From NCBI RefSeq assembly GCF_018332715.1, contig NZ_BOQP01000050.1, positions 62,001 through 126,000 of the forward strand: a stretch of 64,000 bases of DNA. Reading direction: 5' to 3'. Numbering within the stretch: position 1 is the stretch's first letter; every line of letters begins with the position of its first letter. The notes under the pieces are model-generated. The model did no database searches. It was given only the letters and a program-made list of their open reading frames with translations, and was not told where the DNA came from. This DNA is from Winogradskya consettensis (GTDB taxonomy: Bacteria; Actinomycetota; Actinomycetes; Mycobacteriales; Micromonosporaceae). Of this stretch, positions 62,382-64,000 are shown piece after piece. The translations under genes were made by a program, and so were the position numbers.

Positions 62382-63323
62382 ATGTTGCTACGTACGCAGT
62401 CCTTCGGCGCACTGCCCGACGACGCCGAGTTGGTCCGGGCCGCTCAACGGGGTGAGTTGGAGAGCTTCGCGGCCCTCTACGCCCGGCACTACGCGGGGAT
62501 GCGCGGAGTTGCGATCCGGTTGCTCGGCGGCGCGCCCGACGCCGAGGACGCCTGCCAGGACGCGGCGATCATCGCGATGGTCCGCATCGGCGACCTGCGT
62601 GACCCGGAAGCTGCCCGTGCGTGGCTCCACAGCATCGTGCGCAACAGCTGCAAGATGCTGTTGCGGGCCCGTCGCCCGGTGCCGGTCGGGCTGGCCGGGC
62701 AGGATCTGGTCGCGCCGGAAGCCGAAAACCCGGAAGCCGTCATCGACCGTAACGCGAACAGAGACTGGGTGTGGCACGCCATGGGGCAGCTGACCCCCGC
62801 CACCCAGCTGGTGGCGATGCTGCGGTACTTCACCGACCGGAGTTCGTACGAGGAAATCGCCACCGCCTGTGGAACACCTGTCGGTACCGTACGCAGCCGC
62901 CTCAGCGAAGCGCGCCGCCAACTCGCCGCCTCACTCCCGCAGGCGACCGGCGAGCCACACAGCGATACCGAGGCGCTGACTCTCAACCGCCGGGAGGAAG
63001 CAGCGGAGATCCTCGCGGCACCCCGCCGGCTCGCGCCACTGGCCGCGGCCCACCGGCGATGGGCGGACGATCTTGTCTGGTTCTGGCCGGGTGGCGAACG
63101 GACGGTAGGTTTTGACCGGCTGTTCGAGGTGTTCCGCCGCGACTACGAACGTGGCGTGACGTACAAGCTGAACGACGTGGTCGCCGCGCCGGGAACCACG
63201 ATCTGGACAGCGGAGTTCGTCTGTCCGCCGGATACGCCGCGACAATGCCCCCCATCGGCCGTCTGGCTGCTGCGCGAGAAGCAGGGCCGGGTAGCGGAGT
63301 GTCGCTTCAGTTACGCGCAATGA
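62382..63323 (+). CDS. ECF sigma factor with C-terminal extension
   Basis: This 313-residue protein has sigma region 2 (LESFAALYARHYAGMRGVAIRLL, DAEDACQDAAIIAMVRI) and region 4 (SSYEEIATACGTPVGTVRSRLSEARRQ). A C-terminal SnoaL-like extension of about 110 residues follows, as in the ECF families with built-in regulatory domains. ATG 62382 is used; GTG 62361 is in frame. Confidence 0.82.
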   Translation: MLLRTQSFGALPDDAELVRAAQRGELESFAALYARHYAGMRGVAIRLLGGAPDAEDACQDAAIIAMVRIGDLRDPEAARAWLHSIVRNSCKMLLRARRPVPVGLAGQDLVAPEAENPEAVIDRNANRDWVWHAMGQLTPATQLVAMLRYFTDRSSYEEIATACGTPVGTVRSRLSEARRQLAASLPQATGEPHSDTEALTLNRREEAAEILAAPRRLAPLAAAHRRWADDLVWFWPGGERTVGFDRLFEVFRRDYERGVTYKLNDVVAAPGTTIWTAEFVCPPDTPRQCPPSAVWLLREKQGRVAECRFSYAQ

Positions 63324-64000
63324 AGGTCCTCCAACCAGTTCCCGTCCTCGCGTTGTGGCGGCAGTCTGGTGCTGAAGCATCCGGTTGACCGCCGCCGCGC
63401 GCTCGACCGGCGTCTCGGTCACGATGAGCAGTTCTTCGGCGTACGTCCGGACCAGGATGTGTGTCGAATAGCGGCCGCCATCCTCCTCGGTGATCAGCGC
63501 TGCTGCGGTGAGCTCGGACAGCGCCGCGTGAACGGCCGGCGCGGCCCTGTCGGCAAGGCTGACGCATGCCTCGGCTGTCAGATCCGGGCCCATCCCCGCC
63601 GACATCAATCGGAACAGCCGCGCGGATTCCTCGCTCAGCCGCCGGTACGACGACGAAAAAGCCGATCGGGGATCGCACACGTCCCCGCCGCCGGACAACG
63701 CGTCGAGCCGGTCGCCACCCTCACACAACTGGGCATGCACGGTGTCCAGCGAAACAACCGGCCGCGCTGTGAGGCGAGCGGCCAGAACCGCCAGGGCGAG
63801 AGGCAACCGGCCGCACAGCTCGATGACATCGTCCACCATCTCCGGCGTCGCCGAGTCATCAACCCGGCCGGCGAGCCGGCGGTTGAACAACGCCCGGGCG
63901 GCGCCGAGTTCGGGCACGTCAACGCGCAGCAGATGGGCGCCGTCGAACGCCGCCAGGCCGAGCAGCGGAGATCGGCTGGTCACCAGCACCAGACTGCCGG
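62931..64000 (-). CDS. STAND/NB-ARC ATPase regulator, truncated at both ends
   Basis: The frame enters from the right edge with the motif SLVLVTSRSPLLGL, followed by LCGRLPLALAVLAARL (GLPL motif) of NB-ARC/AfsR-type ATPases and the winged-helix-like RTYAEELL segment. The P-loop lies off the window. Family-like sequence ends near 63360; the rest of the frame, down to 62931, is antisense to the sigma gene and does not look like TPR or other expected C-terminal domains. The gene is probably truncated. Confidence 0.6.
   Translation of the reverse strand, partial: GSLVLVTSRSPLLGLAAFDGAHLLRVDVPELGAARALFNRRLAGRVDDSATPEMVDDVIELCGRLPLALAVLAARLTARPVVSLDTVHAQLCEGGDRLDALSGGGDVCDPRSAFSSSYRRLSEESARLFRLMSAGMGPDLTAEACVSLADRAAPAVHAALSELTAAALITEEDGGRYSTHILVRTYAEELLIVTETPVERAAAVNRMLQHQTAATTRGRELVGGPSLRVTEATLRYPALLLAQQPDGRWGALSRRIRRTDELRCPDRGSRRGDHVVQLVRHATFVVAAEHLEQPVKTYRPFATRPEPDKIVRPSPVGRGQWREPAGCREDLRCFLPAVESQRLGIAVWLAGRLRE

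Noticed and set aside
62931..63323. C-terminal domain of the STAND ATPase
   Set aside because: This part is antisense to the sigma gene and has no family-like features, so the frame is open by chance.
59900..64000. tRNA or rRNA genes
   Set aside because: No cloverleaf or conserved rRNA segment was seen here or elsewhere in the window.

Overview
The window is GC-rich actinobacterial DNA with dense, ATGA/GTGA-overlapping operons. A mycofactocin cluster, [3Fe-4S] ferredoxin/P450 pairs, a Pkn-type kinase and a ricin-lectin exoenzyme suggest a soil actinomycete, perhaps Micromonosporaceae (Actinoplanes-like). That family-level placement is inference. I see no rRNA, tRNA, CRISPR array, transposase or replication origin.

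1-10.1 kb holds a mycofactocin (redox cofactor) locus: divergent mftG (cut by the window edge), then mftA-B-C-D-E-F with overlapping stops and starts, convergent mftR, a second mftD-like flavoprotein, a mycofactocin-coupled SDR and an aldehyde dehydrogenase. A TGGCA-N5-TGCCA operator lies both in the mftG/mftA divergent gap and upstream of the mftD paralogue, the likely MftR regulon.

10.1-32.6 kb is a catabolic island: MFS permease, TetR, two P450s each with its own ferredoxin, a 7Fe ferredoxin and FprA-type reductase, an IclR regulator, a Baeyer-Villiger monooxygenase, several SDRs, a two-subunit proton-translocating transhydrogenase, a cyclase-type hydrolase, a Zn-ribbon/OB protein with a thiolase, a class III CoA transferase, a rubredoxin-reductase-type flavoprotein, a carboxymuconolactone-decarboxylase-like protein, an HtaA-domain protein and a second TetR. 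A 17-bp operator (consensus GTTCYSTWSAAYRGAAC) recurs before at least eight transcription units, including iclR itself. I infer hydroxylation by P450, alcohol oxidation with mycofactocin, lactone formation, ring opening, CoA activation and thiolysis of an alicyclic (terpenoid- or steroid-like) substrate. The substrate is unknown.

32.6-50 kb is accessory and partly decayed: an alpha/beta-hydrolase pseudogene behind six 20-bp tandem repeats, a methyltransferase and MFS pair with a leader-ORF/hairpin between them, TauE/SafE permease, a ricin-lectin/beta-helix exoprotein, LLM oxidoreductase, GGDEF-EAL protein, Ser/Thr kinase, three 22-bp repeats, several gene remnants, an EVE-domain protein and a large-subunit catalase.

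50-54.5 kb carries a CATRA-type predicted conflict system: a small associated protein, a membrane-anchored CASPASE/TPR-associated protein, and a CHAT protease with intact His/Cys. 54.5-64 kb holds a yellow/MRJP-like protein, an RsbQ-RsbP stress pair, two ECF sigma factors (one with a membrane partner), an SDR, gene remnants and a truncated STAND ATPase running off the edge.
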